From assembly GCF_014199295.1 (NCBI RefSeq), contig NZ_JACIJH010000006.1, forward strand, positions 62,001 to 126,000: DNA of 64,000 nucleotides. The letters are read 5' to 3'. The notes below the pieces were generated by a model. That model was not told the origin of the DNA and ran no database searches. It saw nothing but the letters and a program-made list of their open reading frames with translations. The translations under genes and the position numbers were made by a program. This document shows, piece after piece, positions 46,605 through 56,280 of this stretch; position 1 is the first letter of the stretch, and the number at the start of each line of letters is the position of its first letter. The DNA comes from Sphingopyxis panaciterrulae. GTDB lineage: Bacteria > Pseudomonadota > Alphaproteobacteria > Sphingomonadales > Sphingomonadaceae.

Positions 46605-46837
46605 GACCCGGCCTTTTTTCTTCTTTCGGGAGGTGGCACCGGACTAGCCGATGGCGGCGGAAAAGGCCAGCGATTCGGCCTCTTTCGGGCCAAATTTTTC
46701 CGGCGCGCGGCGGCCGGGGAATTGGCGTCCTTTTGTGCCTTTTCGTGCCGTCATGGCGGCCGACAAGCGGCTTGCCAATCGCTCCGCTCGCCGTAAAGCT
46801 CTCGCGCGATGACAGCTTTTCCGCACGGTGCCGCCCG

Positions 46838-48052
46838 ATGGCCCTGATCGCGCTGGTCGGCGCCAGCGAAATCCTGCCCGACGGGGGGCTGCGCGCGCTC
46901 GTCGCCATCGCGGGCGAGACGCTGCTCGAGCGGCAGGCGGCCCGGCTCGCCGATGTCGGCGTCACGCATATGGCGGTGGCGGTCGGCGCGGTGCCGGGCG
47001 AACTGCTCGCCACCTGCGACCGCATCCGCCGCCGCGGCATGACGGTGACGCCGGTGCGCGCGGCGGGCGACCTGATGCCGCTGGTCCAGGCCGACGATCA
47101 TATCCTGCTCGTCGCCGACGGGCTGCGCGCCGGCGGCACCCATTATGCCGCGATCGCGAAGCCCGGATCGGCGGCGATCCTGGTCACCGGCGACACGATG
47201 CTGACGCAGGGGTTCGAGCGGATCGACGCGACGCGGCGCTGGGGCGGGCTCGCCAACATCACGCAGCCGATGGTCGCCGATCTTGCCGCCATGCCCGGCG
47301 AATGGGACATGATGCTGACGCTGCTGCGCATCGCGGTGCAGGCGGGCGCGCGGCGACTCTATTGCGAGCCGGCGTTGTTCGAACAGGGTGAGATCGCGAT
47401 CGTCGCCGACCGTCCGACCGCGGCGCTGATCGAGCAATCGAGCCTGCAGCGGGTCGAATATGGCGGCATGGGGCTCGGCCGCTCGGCGATCATGATGCCG
47501 CTGGTGCGGCTCGCCGGACCGCTGCTCGTGCGTTCGCCGGCGACCGCGCGCTATCTGCCTTATATCACGGCGCTTTTATGGGCGATCGTGGCGCTGCTGG
47601 CGGCGAGCGGGCTGGCGGCGGCGGGAGCGCTGGTCGCGGTGTTCGGCGGGCTGGGGCTCGCCGCGATGCGCTTCCTGGCGGCGTTCCGCGCCGAAAGCGC
47701 GGCGCAGGACCGCTGGCGGGCGGCCATCCGCAGCTTCGCCTGGCTGCTGCTCGCCCTGTTCCCATGGCTGCTCTCGCTGGGGGGAAGCGCGCACGAGGTG
47801 CCGAAATTCTCGGAGGCCGCGCTGGCGCCCTGTCTGGCCGCGACGATCCTGCTCGCGCGCTGGCTTTACGAGGATGCGGGCGAGAAACGGCGCTTCCACT
47901 GGCTGCTACCCGATGCCGATGAGGCGTGGATATTGCTCGCGCCGTCGTTGCTTTTCGGCTTTGCGCCGCTGATGTTCGCGATATTGCCGCTGCTCGCGCT
48001 GCTCCAGATCATGCTCTGGCTCCGCCTCGCGCGGCGACCGGGGGCGCGGTAA
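46838..48052 (+). CDS. Putative membrane protein with nucleotidyltransferase-like N-terminus
   Basis: A 404-residue protein in two parts. Residues 1-225 look like a sugar-nucleotidyltransferase fold: GASEILPDGGLRALVAIAGE (about 8-27), then LLERQAARLADVGVTHMAVAVG, and the strand ILLVADGLRAG (about 88-98). However, the usual G-x-G-T/S-R-[MF] start and Lys contact are not clear, so catalysis is uncertain. Residues about 245-400 hold five or six membrane helices (ITALLWAIVALLAASGL, SFAWLLLALFPWLL, APSLLFGFAPLMFAILP). The order resembles CTP:inositol-phosphate cytidylyltransferase/CDP-alcohol transferase fusions, but the D-x2-DG-x2-AR transferase motif is absent. I name no function. It is divergent from gyrA. 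Confidence 0.7.
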   Translation: MALIALVGASEILPDGGLRALVAIAGETLLERQAARLADVGVTHMAVAVGAVPGELLATCDRIRRRGMTVTPVRAAGDLMPLVQADDHILLVADGLRAGGTHYAAIAKPGSAAILVTGDTMLTQGFERIDATRRWGGLANITQPMVADLAAMPGEWDMMLTLLRIAVQAGARRLYCEPALFEQGEIAIVADRPTAALIEQSSLQRVEYGGMGLGRSAIMMPLVRLAGPLLVRSPATARYLPYITALLWAIVALLAASGLAAAGALVAVFGGLGLAAMRFLAAFRAESAAQDRWRAAIRSFAWLLLALFPWLLSLGGSAHEVPKFSEAALAPCLAATILLARWLYEDAGEKRRFHWLLPDADEAWILLAPSLLFGFAPLMFAILPLLALLQIMLWLRLARRPGAR

Positions 48053-48110
48053 GGGCGCGTTAAGAGCGGGGGAAAACAATGCGCTTCAAGGTTTAGAGCG
48101 CATTAACGCG

Positions 48111-49046
48111 ATGCTGCTATGGCGGGCACGCATGCGTGACTCCATCGCCCCTTCCGGCATCGATCCGGCGTCGCCGTCGCTTTCGGCGCGCCTGCGCGAG
48201 CTGGCCGATTATCTGGCTGCGCCAACGGCCGGGCGGCTGACCGAGGAGCAGCGCGCGCTGTCGCTGGGCATCGCGCGGCGGCTGACGGTGGAGCTTGCGG
48301 CGCGGCTCGACCCCGCGATCGACGGCGCGGCGCTGTGGCACGACTGGCTGCGCGGCGGACTGCCGGCCGCGGACCGGCTCGCCGCCCCCTGTTTCGCGCG
48401 CGCCGAGGAGCATCGCTGGCGCGCGCAATCGGCGCTGCGCGAGAGCCCGCCGCCTGTCGAAGCCGATGGCGTCGACGCGGTGCCCGCGGGTGCGCCGCTG
48501 TCGCCCGCCGACCGCGCGCGGCTGACACTTCACATCGCCGATCGGCGGCGCGGCGACGCGCTCGGCAATCCGTGCCTCGCCTCCGCCGACCTCGACCCCG
48601 AAGTGTTCCGTGCGCTGCTGCTCGATATCGCCGCGTGGCGGCTCGGCGCGCTTGCCGATGACGGCGCACAGGCGGCCGATCTGGGCGAAACGGTCCGCGC
48701 ATTGATCGCGGCGCAGGCGGGCGAGCGCGGAATCGACGCGGCGGCGCGCGACTATCACGACGCGCTGGCGGACGAGGGCGGCGTTGCAGAGGCCGCCGCC
48801 GCGGCGATCGCGGGGCACGACTGGCCGGCGCTGATCGCGCTGGCGGCCGCCGCGCATCGCCGCCGCTATGGCGACATGGCGCTCGCGCTGCTGACCGCCG
48901 AGGCGGCCGCGCTGCCCTCGCTGCTCGCGCCGCTGCGCCTCGACCGCGCCGCGCTGGCTCCGCTCGAAGCGTCGCTGGCGCGGCTTTCGGGCCGCGCGCT
49001 CGCCGGATGCTGGCTCGACGACGCGGTGCCGGAGGGCGGGGCATGA
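48111..49046 (+). CDS. Hypothetical Ala/Arg-rich helical protein, partner of the kinase-like gene
   Basis: A 311-residue soluble protein, almost entirely helical and rich in Ala, Leu, Arg and Asp. No family is certain. Pieces: SLSARLRELADYLAAPTAG near 20-38, HIADRRRGDALGNPCLASAD (about 142-161) and ALIALAAAAHRRRYGDMALAL near 240-260. It could be a HEAT-like scaffold or a DUF2336-like protein. The start may be the ATG at 48111 or 48132. Its last four bases overlap the start of the kinase-like gene, so both are translated together; this suggests a shared role. Confidence 0.65.
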   Translation: MLLWRARMRDSIAPSGIDPASPSLSARLRELADYLAAPTAGRLTEEQRALSLGIARRLTVELAARLDPAIDGAALWHDWLRGGLPAADRLAAPCFARAEEHRWRAQSALRESPPPVEADGVDAVPAGAPLSPADRARLTLHIADRRRGDALGNPCLASADLDPEVFRALLLDIAAWRLGALADDGAQAADLGETVRALIAAQAGERGIDAAARDYHDALADEGGVAEAAAAAIAGHDWPALIALAAAAHRRRYGDMALALLTAEAAALPSLLAPLRLDRAALAPLEASLARLSGRALAGCWLDDAVPEGGA

Positions 49047-50419
49047 GCGAGCGCATCATCCACGGCCGCATCGACCGATCGGGGGCGCTGGTCAGCGCCG
49101 ACGACCCACTGCTGCGGCTTCAGCAGCGCGCGGGGGCGGGGCTGGAAAAGCCGCTGGCGCTGCCGCAGCTCGCGCGGCTGGTCGCGCTGGCGCAGCGATT
49201 GCAGCGCGACATTTCGCGCCCGCTCTATGCCGCCGACGATCATAGCGACATCCACGCGCTGGTCCGTGTCCTGCCCGATGCCGAGGGCGCGAGCCTGGAA
49301 ATCAGCGACTGGCGCGCGAGGCCGACCCGGCAACCGCTGGCGCCTGCGTTGCCCGAGGCGGCGGCGAGCCCGCGCGGCTGGACGTGGGAATGCGACGCCC
49401 AGCTTCGCCTTGTCGCACTGCGCGCCGGGACCGAGGCCGTGCCGACCCCCACGGATTGGGAGGCGCGGTCGCTGTCCGAACTGTTTGAGCTGCTGCCCGA
49501 CGACGATGGGCGCTTTGCGGTGTTGCGCGCGCTGGCGCGGCAGGCCGGCTTCGAGGGGCAGCGCGCGCGCGCCGAAGGGCCGGCGGGACCGCGGGCGATG
49601 GAGCTGGCGGGCGAGCCGCTGTTCGATGCGGCGGCGCGCTTCACCGGCTTTCGCGGCACCGCGCTTCCCACGGGGAAGGCGGAAGCGGCCGAAACCGCGC
49701 CGACGCTATCCGATCCGGCTTTCGGGTCGCTGCCGCTGTCCGATCCCGCCTTCGGGCGACGGATCGACGGCGCGCTGCGCGGGCCGCTGAGCCGGATCAT
49801 CGCGACCGCCGAGACGATCTCGGGCCAGTTCGACGGGCCGATCCGCGCCGATTATGCGCGCTATGCCGGGGATATCGCGCACGCGGGGCGGCACCTGCTG
49901 GGGCTGGTCGACGATCTGGCCGATCTTCAGAATATCGAGCGGCCGGGATTCCGCGCGGCGCGCGACGAAATCGACCTTGGCGATCTGGCGCGACGCGCGG
50001 TCGGGCTGCTCGGCATGAAAGCCGAGGAAAAGGGGATTCGCATCGACGCGCCGCGCACCGACGACCGGGCGCCGGCGTGGGGCGAGTTCCGGCGGGTGTT
50101 GCAGGTGCTGCTCAACCTGCTCGGAAATGCGATTCGCTATTCGCCGGAGCATTCGCAGATCTGGATTCGCATCGACCGCGACGGCGACCGTGCGACGGTG
50201 ACCGTGGCCGACCAGGGACAGGGGCTGTCGGCGGAGCAACAGGGGGTCATCTTCGAGAAATTCGAGCGGCTCGGCCGCACCGACAGCGGCGGCTCCGGGC
50301 TGGGCCTTTATATCGCGCGGCGATTGGCGCGGGCGATGGACGGCGACCTGGTCATCGACAGCGCGCCGGGGCAGGGGGCACGGTTCACGCTGAGCCTGCC
50401 GGCGCGGGACGAGGAGTAG
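49043..50419 (+). CDS. Histidine kinase-like protein lacking the phospho-acceptor histidine
   Basis: A 458-residue soluble protein with a PAS-like region (about 112-205, RGWTWECDAQLRLVALRAG), a HisKA-like dimerisation helix pair (about 236-300) and a complete HATPase domain (about 345-455). The ATP site is intact: Asn362 in LLNLLGNAIRYSP, ADQGQGL (389-395), FEKFERL (404-410) and GGSGLGLYIARRL (416-428). The H-box reads GALRGPLSRII where HELRTPL is expected: the histidine is Gly243. It cannot autophosphorylate in the normal way and may act as an ATP-binding regulator, as DivL does with Tyr. Residues 223-229 and 233-239 repeat LSDPAFG. The start overlaps its partner gene by four bases. Confidence 0.75.
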   Translation: MSERIIHGRIDRSGALVSADDPLLRLQQRAGAGLEKPLALPQLARLVALAQRLQRDISRPLYAADDHSDIHALVRVLPDAEGASLEISDWRARPTRQPLAPALPEAAASPRGWTWECDAQLRLVALRAGTEAVPTPTDWEARSLSELFELLPDDDGRFAVLRALARQAGFEGQRARAEGPAGPRAMELAGEPLFDAAARFTGFRGTALPTGKAEAAETAPTLSDPAFGSLPLSDPAFGRRIDGALRGPLSRIIATAETISGQFDGPIRADYARYAGDIAHAGRHLLGLVDDLADLQNIERPGFRAARDEIDLGDLARRAVGLLGMKAEEKGIRIDAPRTDDRAPAWGEFRRVLQVLLNLLGNAIRYSPEHSQIWIRIDRDGDRATVTVADQGQGLSAEQQGVIFEKFERLGRTDSGGSGLGLYIARRLARAMDGDLVIDSAPGQGARFTLSLPARDEE

Positions 50420-50428
50420 CGACGAAAG

Positions 50429-50545
50429 CCCTCTCCCCTTCAGAGGAGAGGGTTGGGAGAGGGGGAGTCACGCACACCGGCCCCTCTCAATTTCGGCTAG
50501 CGAGCAAGCTCGCAAGCCTTCGTATCTCTCCCCTGAAGGGGAGAG
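50429..50545. repeat. Repeat with two CCTCTCCCC hairpins
   Basis: Hairpin CCCTCTCCCCTTC/GAGGAGAGGG (50429-50452) and hairpin CTCTCCCC/GGGGAGAG (50526-50545) enclose AGCGAGCAAGCTCGC (about 50500-50515), another small palindrome. It lies between the convergent kinase-like gene and gltA; it resembles the copy-A family in layout. Confidence 0.8.
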
Positions 50546-50567
50546 AGCCAATCCTTCTTTATGTCGC

Positions 50568-51854
50568 TCAGCGCTTCTCCACCGGCACATAGGGCCGCTG
50601 CGTCGGGCCGGTGTAGAGCTGGCGCGGGCGGCCGATCTTCTGGGCGGGATCGGAGATCATCTCGTTCCACTGCGCGACCCAGCCGACGGTGCGGGCGAGG
50701 GCGAAGAGGACGGTGAACATCGTGGTCGGGAAGCCGATCGCCGACAAGATCACGCCCGAATAGAAATCGACGTTCGGGAACAGCTTCTTCTCGATGAAAT
50801 AATCGTCGTTGAGCGCCATGTCCTCGAGTTGCAGCGCGACCTCGAACATCGGGTCGTCGACCTTGAGCGCGTCGAACACCTCGCGCACCGTCTTCTGCAT
50901 CACGGTCGCGCGCGGATCGTAATTCTTGTAGACGCGGTGCCCGAAGCCCATCAGGCGGAACGGGTCGTCCTTGTCCTTGGCGCGGGCAATATATTCGGGG
51001 ATGCGCTCGGGCCGGCCGATTTCGCGTAGCATGTTGAGCGCCGCTTCGTTCGCGCCGCCATGCGCGGGGCCCCACAGGCAGGCGATACCCGCCGCGATGC
51101 AGGCGAAGGGGTTGGCACCCGACGAGCCGGCGAGGCGAACGGTCGAGGTCGACGCATTCTGTTCGTGATCGGCGTGGAGGATGAAGATGCGGTCGAGGGC
51201 GCGCTCGACGGCCGGCACGATTTCATATTCCTCCGCCGGAACGCCGAAGGTCATGCGCAGGAAATTGCCCGTGTAGCTGAGGTCGTTGCGCGGATAGACG
51301 AAGGGCTGGCCGAGCGAATATTTATACGCCATCGCCGCGATCGTCGGCATCTTCGCGATCAGCCGGTGGCTGGCGACCATGCGCTGGTGCGGGTCATGGA
51401 TCTCGGTCGAATCATGATAGAAGGCGCTGAGCGCGCCGACGACGCCGCACAGGATCGCCATCGGATGCGCGTCGCGACGGAAGCCGCGATAGAAGGTCGC
51501 GAGTTGTTCGTGCACCATCGTGTGGCGGGTGATGGTATAGGTGAACTTGTCCAGTTCGTCGGCGGTCGGCAGTTCGCCGTTGAGCAGCAGATAGCTGACT
51601 TCCATGAAGTTCGAATGTTCAGCAAGCTCGCCGATCGGATAGCCGCGGTGGAGCAGCACGCCCTCGTCGCCGTCGATATAGGTCAGCTTCGATTCGCAGC
51701 TCGCGGTCGAAGTGAAGCCGGGATCGTAGGTGAAAGCGCCGGTCTGGCCGTAGAATTTGCGGATGTCGACGACGTCGGGTCCGACGCTGCCCGACAGGAC
51801 GGGGCTTTCCGTGCTCTTGCCCCCCAGGGTGATGGTGGCGGTCTTGTCGGTCAT
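50568..51854 (-). CDS. gltA: Citrate synthase (type II)
   Basis: A 428-residue cytoplasmic enzyme condensing oxaloacetate and acetyl-Co[11 protein letters not shown] (about 234-243), [10 protein letters not shown] (about 265-274) and [14 protein letters not shown] (about 305-318) hold the catalytic His residues; an Asp in the late [11 protein letters not shown] region completes the site. The length matches the hexameric Gram-negative type (E. coli 427). AGGGGAAGAG lies before ATG 51854; an in-frame ATG nine codons earlier is less likely. It lies 38 bases downstream of gltX on the same strand. Confidence 0.97.
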   Translation of the reverse strand: MTDKTATITLGGKSTESPVLSGSVGPDVVDIRKFYGQTGAFTYDPGFTSTASCESKLTYIDGDEGVLLHRGYPIGELAEHSNFMEVSYLLLNGELPTADELDKFTYTITRHTMVHEQLATFYRGFRRDAHPMAILCGVVGALSAFYHDSTEIHDPHQRMVASHRLIAKMPTIAAMAYKYSLGQPFVYPRNDLSYTGNFLRMTFGVPAEEYEIVPAVERALDRIFILHADHEQNASTSTVRLAGSSGANPFACIAAGIACLWGPAHGGANEAALNMLREIGRPERIPEYIARAKDKDDPFRLMGFGHRVYKNYDPRATVMQKTVREVFDALKVDDPMFEVALQLEDMALNDDYFIEKKLFPNVDFYSGVILSAIGFPTTMFTVLFALARTVGWVAQWNEMISDPAQKIGRPRQLYTGPTQRPYVPVEKR

Positions 51855-51892
51855 ATCTCTTCCCCTGATCTGTAGGGCCAAAATCGTTGCGG

Positions 51893-53347
51893 CTACGCCC
51901 CTGCCGGAAAATTGTGCGCTGCGTCAAGTCGCGCCAGGCTGGCATCGCGCCCGAGCAGCAGCAGCACGTCGAAAATCCCCGGCGACACGCTGCGTCCGGT
52001 GAGCGCAGCGCGCAGCGGCTGGGCGAGCTTGCCAAGGCCGAGTCCGGCGGCGTCGGCGGTTTCGCGCACCGCGGCTTCGACGGATTCGCCGGTCCAGTCG
52101 TTCAATCCCCGCAGCCGCGCGGTGACGTCCGCGATCAGTCCCGCGGGCGCGTCGCGCAGCAGTGTCGCAGCTTTCTCCTCCATCGGCAATGCGTCCGGCA
52201 GGAAAAGGAAAACCGCGCCGTCGGCGATCTCGTCCAGCGTCTTCGCGCGCGGTTTCAGCGACTCCATCGCGCGCGTCAGCCGTGCGCGGTCGGCGGCGTC
52301 CAGCGGGCGATCGACCAGCGTCTCGACGCGCGGCGCGACGAGTCCGGCGAGCCGTGCGTCGTCGGCCTCGCGCAGATAATGGCCGTTCAGATTCTCGAGC
52401 TTCTTGAAATCGAAGCGCGAGGGCGAGCGGCCGACATTCGCGAGATCGAACCAGTCCACCGCCTGCTCGCGACTGATGATCTCGGCATCGCCGTGGCCCC
52501 AACCGAGACGCAGGAGATAATTGTTCACCGCTTCGGGCAGATAGCCAAGCTCGTCGCGATAGGCGTCGACGCCCAGCGCGCCGTGGCGCTTCGACAGTTT
52601 GGCGCCGTCGGCGCCGTGGATCAGCGGAACATGGGCATAGACGGGCTCGCGCCACTCCATCGCCCGGATCAGGCCAAGCTGGCGGAAGGCGTTGTTCAGA
52701 TGGTCGTCGCCGCGGATCACATGGGTCACGCCCATGTCGTTGTCGTCGACGACGACGCTGAGCATATAGGTCGGCGTGCCGTCCGAGCGCAGCAGGATGA
52801 AATCGTCGAGTTCGGCATTCTGGACCGTGACTTCGCCCTGCACGCGGTCGTCGATCGTCGTCGCCCCCTCCTGCGGCGCACGCAGGCGAATCACGTGCGG
52901 CGCGGCGGGATCGCCGTCGCTACGCTCGCGCCACGGGCTGCGGACGCGGAAGGGGATGCGCTTTTCCTGCGCCTCGGTGCGCATCGCGGCGAGTTCGTCC
53001 TGCGTCAGATAGCAGCGATAGGCCTCACCCCTGGCGAGCAGCTCCTGCGCGACCTCGGCATGGCGGGCGGCGCGCGCGAACTGATAGACGGCGTCGCCGT
53101 CCCAATGGAGGTCGAGCCAGCGCATGCCGTCGAGAATCGCGTCGATCGCCGCCTCGGTCGAACGGGCGCGATCGGTATCCTCGATACGGAGCAGGAACCG
53201 GCCGCCATGGTGGCGCGCGAACAGCCAGTTGAACAGCGCGGTACGCGCGCCGCCGATATGGAGGAAGCCGGTCGGCGAGGGGGCGAAGCGCGTCACGACG
53301 GCGGCACCGGTCGCGTCGGCCGGTCGGGGCGGGTTTTCGGTTGCCAC
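51893..53347 (-). CDS. gltX: Glutamyl-tRNA synthetase
   Basis: A 484-residue class I synthetase that charges tRNA-Glu (and possibly tRNA-Gln for later amidation). The HIGH-type motif [15 protein letters not shown] (about 21-35), RIEDTDRAR and the KLSKRHG motif (about 250-256) are present, with helical anticodon-binding domains after residue 320. Length fits. It is divergent from comEC (83 bases between starts) and cotranscribed with gltA, probably. Confidence 0.96.
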   Translation of the reverse strand: MATENPPRPADATGAAVVTRFAPSPTGFLHIGGARTALFNWLFARHHGGRFLLRIEDTDRARSTEAAIDAILDGMRWLDLHWDGDAVYQFARAARHAEVAQELLARGEAYRCYLTQDELAAMRTEAQEKRIPFRVRSPWRERSDGDPAAPHVIRLRAPQEGATTIDDRVQGEVTVQNAELDDFILLRSDGTPTYMLSVVVDDNDMGVTHVIRGDDHLNNAFRQLGLIRAMEWREPVYAHVPLIHGADGAKLSKRHGALGVDAYRDELGYLPEAVNNYLLRLGWGHGDAEIISREQAVDWFDLANVGRSPSRFDFKKLENLNGHYLREADDARLAGLVAPRVETLVDRPLDAADRARLTRAMESLKPRAKTLDEIADGAVFLFLPDALPMEEKAATLLRDAPAGLIADVTARLRGLNDWTGESVEAAVRETADAAGLGLGKLAQPLRAALTGRSVSPGIFDVLLLLGRDASLARLDAAHNFPAGA

Positions 53348-53430
53348 TCGGGTCTCTTTCCATCACCTTGGCGTCCCCTGCGATCGTTGGGGCGATCGTT
53401 CGGGGGACGGGTTTCGGGGGAGCCCCTAGC

Positions 53431-55578
53431 ATGGCGACAAGGTCGCTTCAAACGCCCATTCACCCGCGTGTGAAGGCGGTGCTGGCGCGGGCCGGCGCGG
53501 CCGCTGAGGCGCGGCTGGACGCCGAGCGTGAGCGGATCGGGCTGTGGCTGCCGGTGGCGTTCGGCGCCGGGATCGCGGGCTGGTTTGCGCTGCCGGCGGC
53601 GGCGCAATGGGCCGGCCTCGCGCTGCTGCTGGCCGGCGGGGCGCTGATCGGCGCGGTGATCGGGTGGCAGCGGCGGGCCGGGCGTGTCGTCGCCATCGGC
53701 TGCGCGGCGGCAGCGGCGGGGCTGCTGCTGATATGGGCGCGTGCGGCGTGGGTCGCGGCGCCGGTGCTCGCCTATCCGGTGACGACCGATTTTTCGGCGC
53801 TGGTCGAAAGCGTCGAGCCGCTTCCGGCGCGCGACCAGGTCCGCCTGATCGTGCGGCCGCAGGCGCGCGCCGACCTGCCGCCGCGGCTGCGCGTGACGCT
53901 GCGCGGCGAGCAGGATGGCGGTATTGCGCCCGGCGAGGCGATCGGGCTGCGGGCGCGGCTGATGCCGCCGCCGTCGGCGAGCCTGCCGGGCGGCTATAAT
54001 TTCGCCGAGCGCGCGTGGTTCGACCGCATCGGCGCGGTCGGCACCGCGCTCGGTCGCATCGCGCGCGCGCCGGGCGCCGGAACGGGCGAGCAGCCGCTGC
54101 GGGCGCGGCTGAGCGCGCATATCCACGCGGCGGTGCCGGGGTCGCCCGGCGGAGTCGCGGCGGCGCTGGTCACCGGCGACCGCGGCGCGATCAGCGATGC
54201 GGATGCCGAAGCGATGCGGCGCAGTGGGCTCGCGCATCTGCTGTCGATCAGCGGGCTGCACGTCACCGCGGTGATCGGTTTCGCGATGCTGCTGGCGATG
54301 CGGTTGCTCGGGCTCAGTCGGCGACTCGCGCTCGCGGGACATGTGCTGCCGCTCGCGGCGGCGGCGGGGGCGCTGGCCGGCGCGGGCTATACATGGCTGG
54401 CGGGGGCCGAGGTGCCGACGCTGCGCTCGCTGATCGCGTCGCTGCTGGTGCTCGCGGCCTTCCTGCTCGGGCGCGAGGCGATCACGCTGCGGCTCGTCGC
54501 GGCGGGCGCGCTGCTCGTGCTCGTCTGGCGGCCCGAATCGCTGGCGGGGCCGAGCTTTCAATTGAGCTTCGCGGCGGTGACGGCGATTATCGCGCTGCAC
54601 GAAAGCCGCTGGATGCGCGCCTTTCTGGCGCGCCGCGACGAGGGGTGGGCAATGCGCTGGGGGCGCGGACTCGCCGGGCTGCTCATCACCGGCTTCGTGG
54701 TCGAGGCGGCGCTGGCGCCGATCGCGCTGTTTCATTTCCACAAGGCGGGTCTCTATGGCGCGCTCGCCAATGTCGTCGCGATCCCGTTGACGACTTTCGT
54801 CATCATGCCGGCCGAGGCGCTGGCGCTGCTGTTCGATCCTGTCGGCATCGGCGCGCCTTTCTGGTGGGTCGCCGAACAGGCATTGCGCGGTCTGATCGCG
54901 CTCGCGCATCATGTCGCGGCGGCGCCGGGGGCGATCGCGGCGCTGCCGATCTTCCCGCGCTGGGCCTTTGGGCTTGCGATATTCGGCGGGCTGTGGCTGC
55001 TCTTGTGGCAGACGCGCTGGCGGTGGTGCGGCGCGTTGCCGCTCGCGATGGGCGCCGCCGTGCTGCTGACGCAGCCGCGCCCCGACCTGCTGGTGAGCGG
55101 CGACGGGCGCCATATCGCCGCAGCGCTGCCCGATGGCCGCTACGCGCTGCTGCGCGAGCGTGCGGGCGACTATGTGCGCGATTCGATGGCCGAAGCCGCC
55201 GGCACCGATGTTCCTTTCGTGGCGCTCGCCGACCTCGATCGGGTCGCCTGCAATCGCGATTTCTGTCGCTGGCAGCAGAAGGGGCTAATGATTCTGGCCC
55301 AACGCGGACGCGACCGGATCGAAGGCGCGGCGATGGCCCCCGCCTGCGCGGCGGCCGATGTGGTTATCAGCGAGCGCTGGCTACCGCGCGAATGCGTCGC
55401 GCGCTGGCTGACGATCGACCGCGACACGCTTGCCGAAAGCGGCGGGCTGGCGCTCTATCTGGGCGCGCCGCCCCATGCCGTCGCAGCGCGCCGTCCGGGC
55501 GACGAGCATCCGTGGCGCCGACCGCCGCAGGTCAGTGGTAACGACGAAGCAGTCCCGACAGCCGCCCTTGAACGATGA
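53431..55578 (+). CDS. comEC: ComEC/Rec2 family DNA-uptake channel
   Basis: A 715-residue polytopic protein. An N-terminal membrane part (helices about 28-100) and soluble OB-like region (DUF4131, about 100-215) precede the Competence domain (about 215-530), with [21 protein letters not shown] (about 268-288) as its signature. The C-terminal 180 residues correspond to the beta-lactamase-like part, but HxHxDH is absent, so it is probably inactive as nuclease. It would carry single-stranded DNA across the inner membrane during transformation. ATG 53431 was preferred over an earlier one lying over the gltX start. Its 3' end overlaps lexA by 47 bases, tail to tail. Confidence 0.9.
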   Translation: MATRSLQTPIHPRVKAVLARAGAAAEARLDAERERIGLWLPVAFGAGIAGWFALPAAAQWAGLALLLAGGALIGAVIGWQRRAGRVVAIGCAAAAAGLLLIWARAAWVAAPVLAYPVTTDFSALVESVEPLPARDQVRLIVRPQARADLPPRLRVTLRGEQDGGIAPGEAIGLRARLMPPPSASLPGGYNFAERAWFDRIGAVGTALGRIARAPGAGTGEQPLRARLSAHIHAAVPGSPGGVAAALVTGDRGAISDADAEAMRRSGLAHLLSISGLHVTAVIGFAMLLAMRLLGLSRRLALAGHVLPLAAAAGALAGAGYTWLAGAEVPTLRSLIASLLVLAAFLLGREAITLRLVAAGALLVLVWRPESLAGPSFQLSFAAVTAIIALHESRWMRAFLARRDEGWAMRWGRGLAGLLITGFVVEAALAPIALFHFHKAGLYGALANVVAIPLTTFVIMPAEALALLFDPVGIGAPFWWVAEQALRGLIALAHHVAAAPGAIAALPIFPRWAFGLAIFGGLWLLLWQTRWRWCGALPLAMGAAVLLTQPRPDLLVSGDGRHIAAALPDGRYALLRERAGDYVRDSMAEAAGTDVPFVALADLDRVACNRDFCRWQQKGLMILAQRGRDRIEGAAMAPACAAADVVISERWLPRECVARWLTIDRDTLAESGGLALYLGAPPHAVAARRPGDEHPWRRPPQVSGNDEAVPTAALER

Positions 55579-56215
55579 CGCGCCCGGCCTCGTAGCGTTG
55601 CGGCTCATAGGCGCTGTTGGCGGGATCGAGGCGGATCATCGGCCCTTCACGGCGGAAATATTTGAGCGTCGCATCCTGCCCGTCGACCAGCGCGACGACG
55701 ATATCGCCCTCGCGCGCGGTGTCGGCCTTCTGGATCAGGGCATAATCGCCATCGAGGATGCCCGCCTCGACCATCGAGTCGCCCGACACCTCGAGCGCAT
55801 AATGCTCGCCCGTGCCGAGCAGCGCGGCGGGAACCGAAAGCTGGTTGTGATCCTCGAACGCCTCGATCGGCACGCCCGCGGCGATGCGGCCGTGGAGCGG
55901 CACCTCGATGATGTCGTTGGCGGCGATCGGGCGCAGCGCGGGCGCAGGCTTGCGCAGCGGAACGACCGCGTCGCGATGGCCCCTTGTGTCGGCCCTGGCG
56001 GCTTCGGGGAGCTTGAGCACCTCCAGCGCGCGGGCCCGATTGGGTAAACGGCGAAGGAAACCCCTTTCTTCCAAGGCGCTTATCAGCCGGTGTATGCCTG
56101 ATTTCGATTTGAGTCCGAGCGCTTCCTTCATCTCCTCGAACGAGGGCGAGATGCCGCTCGCCTCGAGCCGCTGCTGGATGAAGTGGAGCAGTTCATGCTG
56201 CTTCGCGGTCAACAT
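55532..56215 (-). CDS. lexA: SOS repressor LexA
   Basis: A 227-residue repressor. The N-terminal winged helix (about 1-65, [20 protein letters not shown]) binds operators; the self-cleavage site AAG (Ala113-Gly114) and the Ser147 (GDSM)/Lys185 (ATLKYF) dyad form the peptidase. RecA filaments trigger its cleavage and induce repair genes. ATG 56215 has GGAGA upstream. It overlaps the end of comEC (opposite strand) by 47 bases and carries an SOS box at 56253, so it autoregulates. Confidence 0.97.
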   Translation of the reverse strand: MLTAKQHELLHFIQQRLEASGISPSFEEMKEALGLKSKSGIHRLISALEERGFLRRLPNRARALEVLKLPEAARADTRGHRDAVVPLRKPAPALRPIAANDIIEVPLHGRIAAGVPIEAFEDHNQLSVPAALLGTGEHYALEVSGDSMVEAGILDGDYALIQKADTAREGDIVVALVDGQDATLKYFRREGPMIRLDPANSAYEPQRYEAGRVIVQGRLSGLLRRYH

Positions 56216-56252
56216 CTTGGGGTCTCCATGCTGCTTATGCCGGACATATGGA

Positions 56253-56267
56253 GAACGATAGTGGAAC
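56253..56267 (-). promoter_or_regulatory. SOS box (alphaproteobacterial LexA site) of lexA
   Basis: On the minus strand this reads GTTC-N7-GTTC, the known LexA consensus of alphaproteobacteria, 38 bases before the lexA start. A third GTTC lies six bases further upstream (56274-56277). It also lies just downstream of the moeA stop. Confidence 0.88.
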
Positions 56268-56280
56268 AGAGCGGAACTTG

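Noticed and set aside
53293..55113. Long minus-strand frame opposite comEC
   Set aside because: Low-complexity Arg/Gln-rich translation with no motifs; it also overlaps the gltX start.
55130..55578. Metallo-beta-lactamase nuclease domain in ComEC C-terminus
   Set aside because: The HxHxDH motif cannot be found, so an active nuclease is not claimed.
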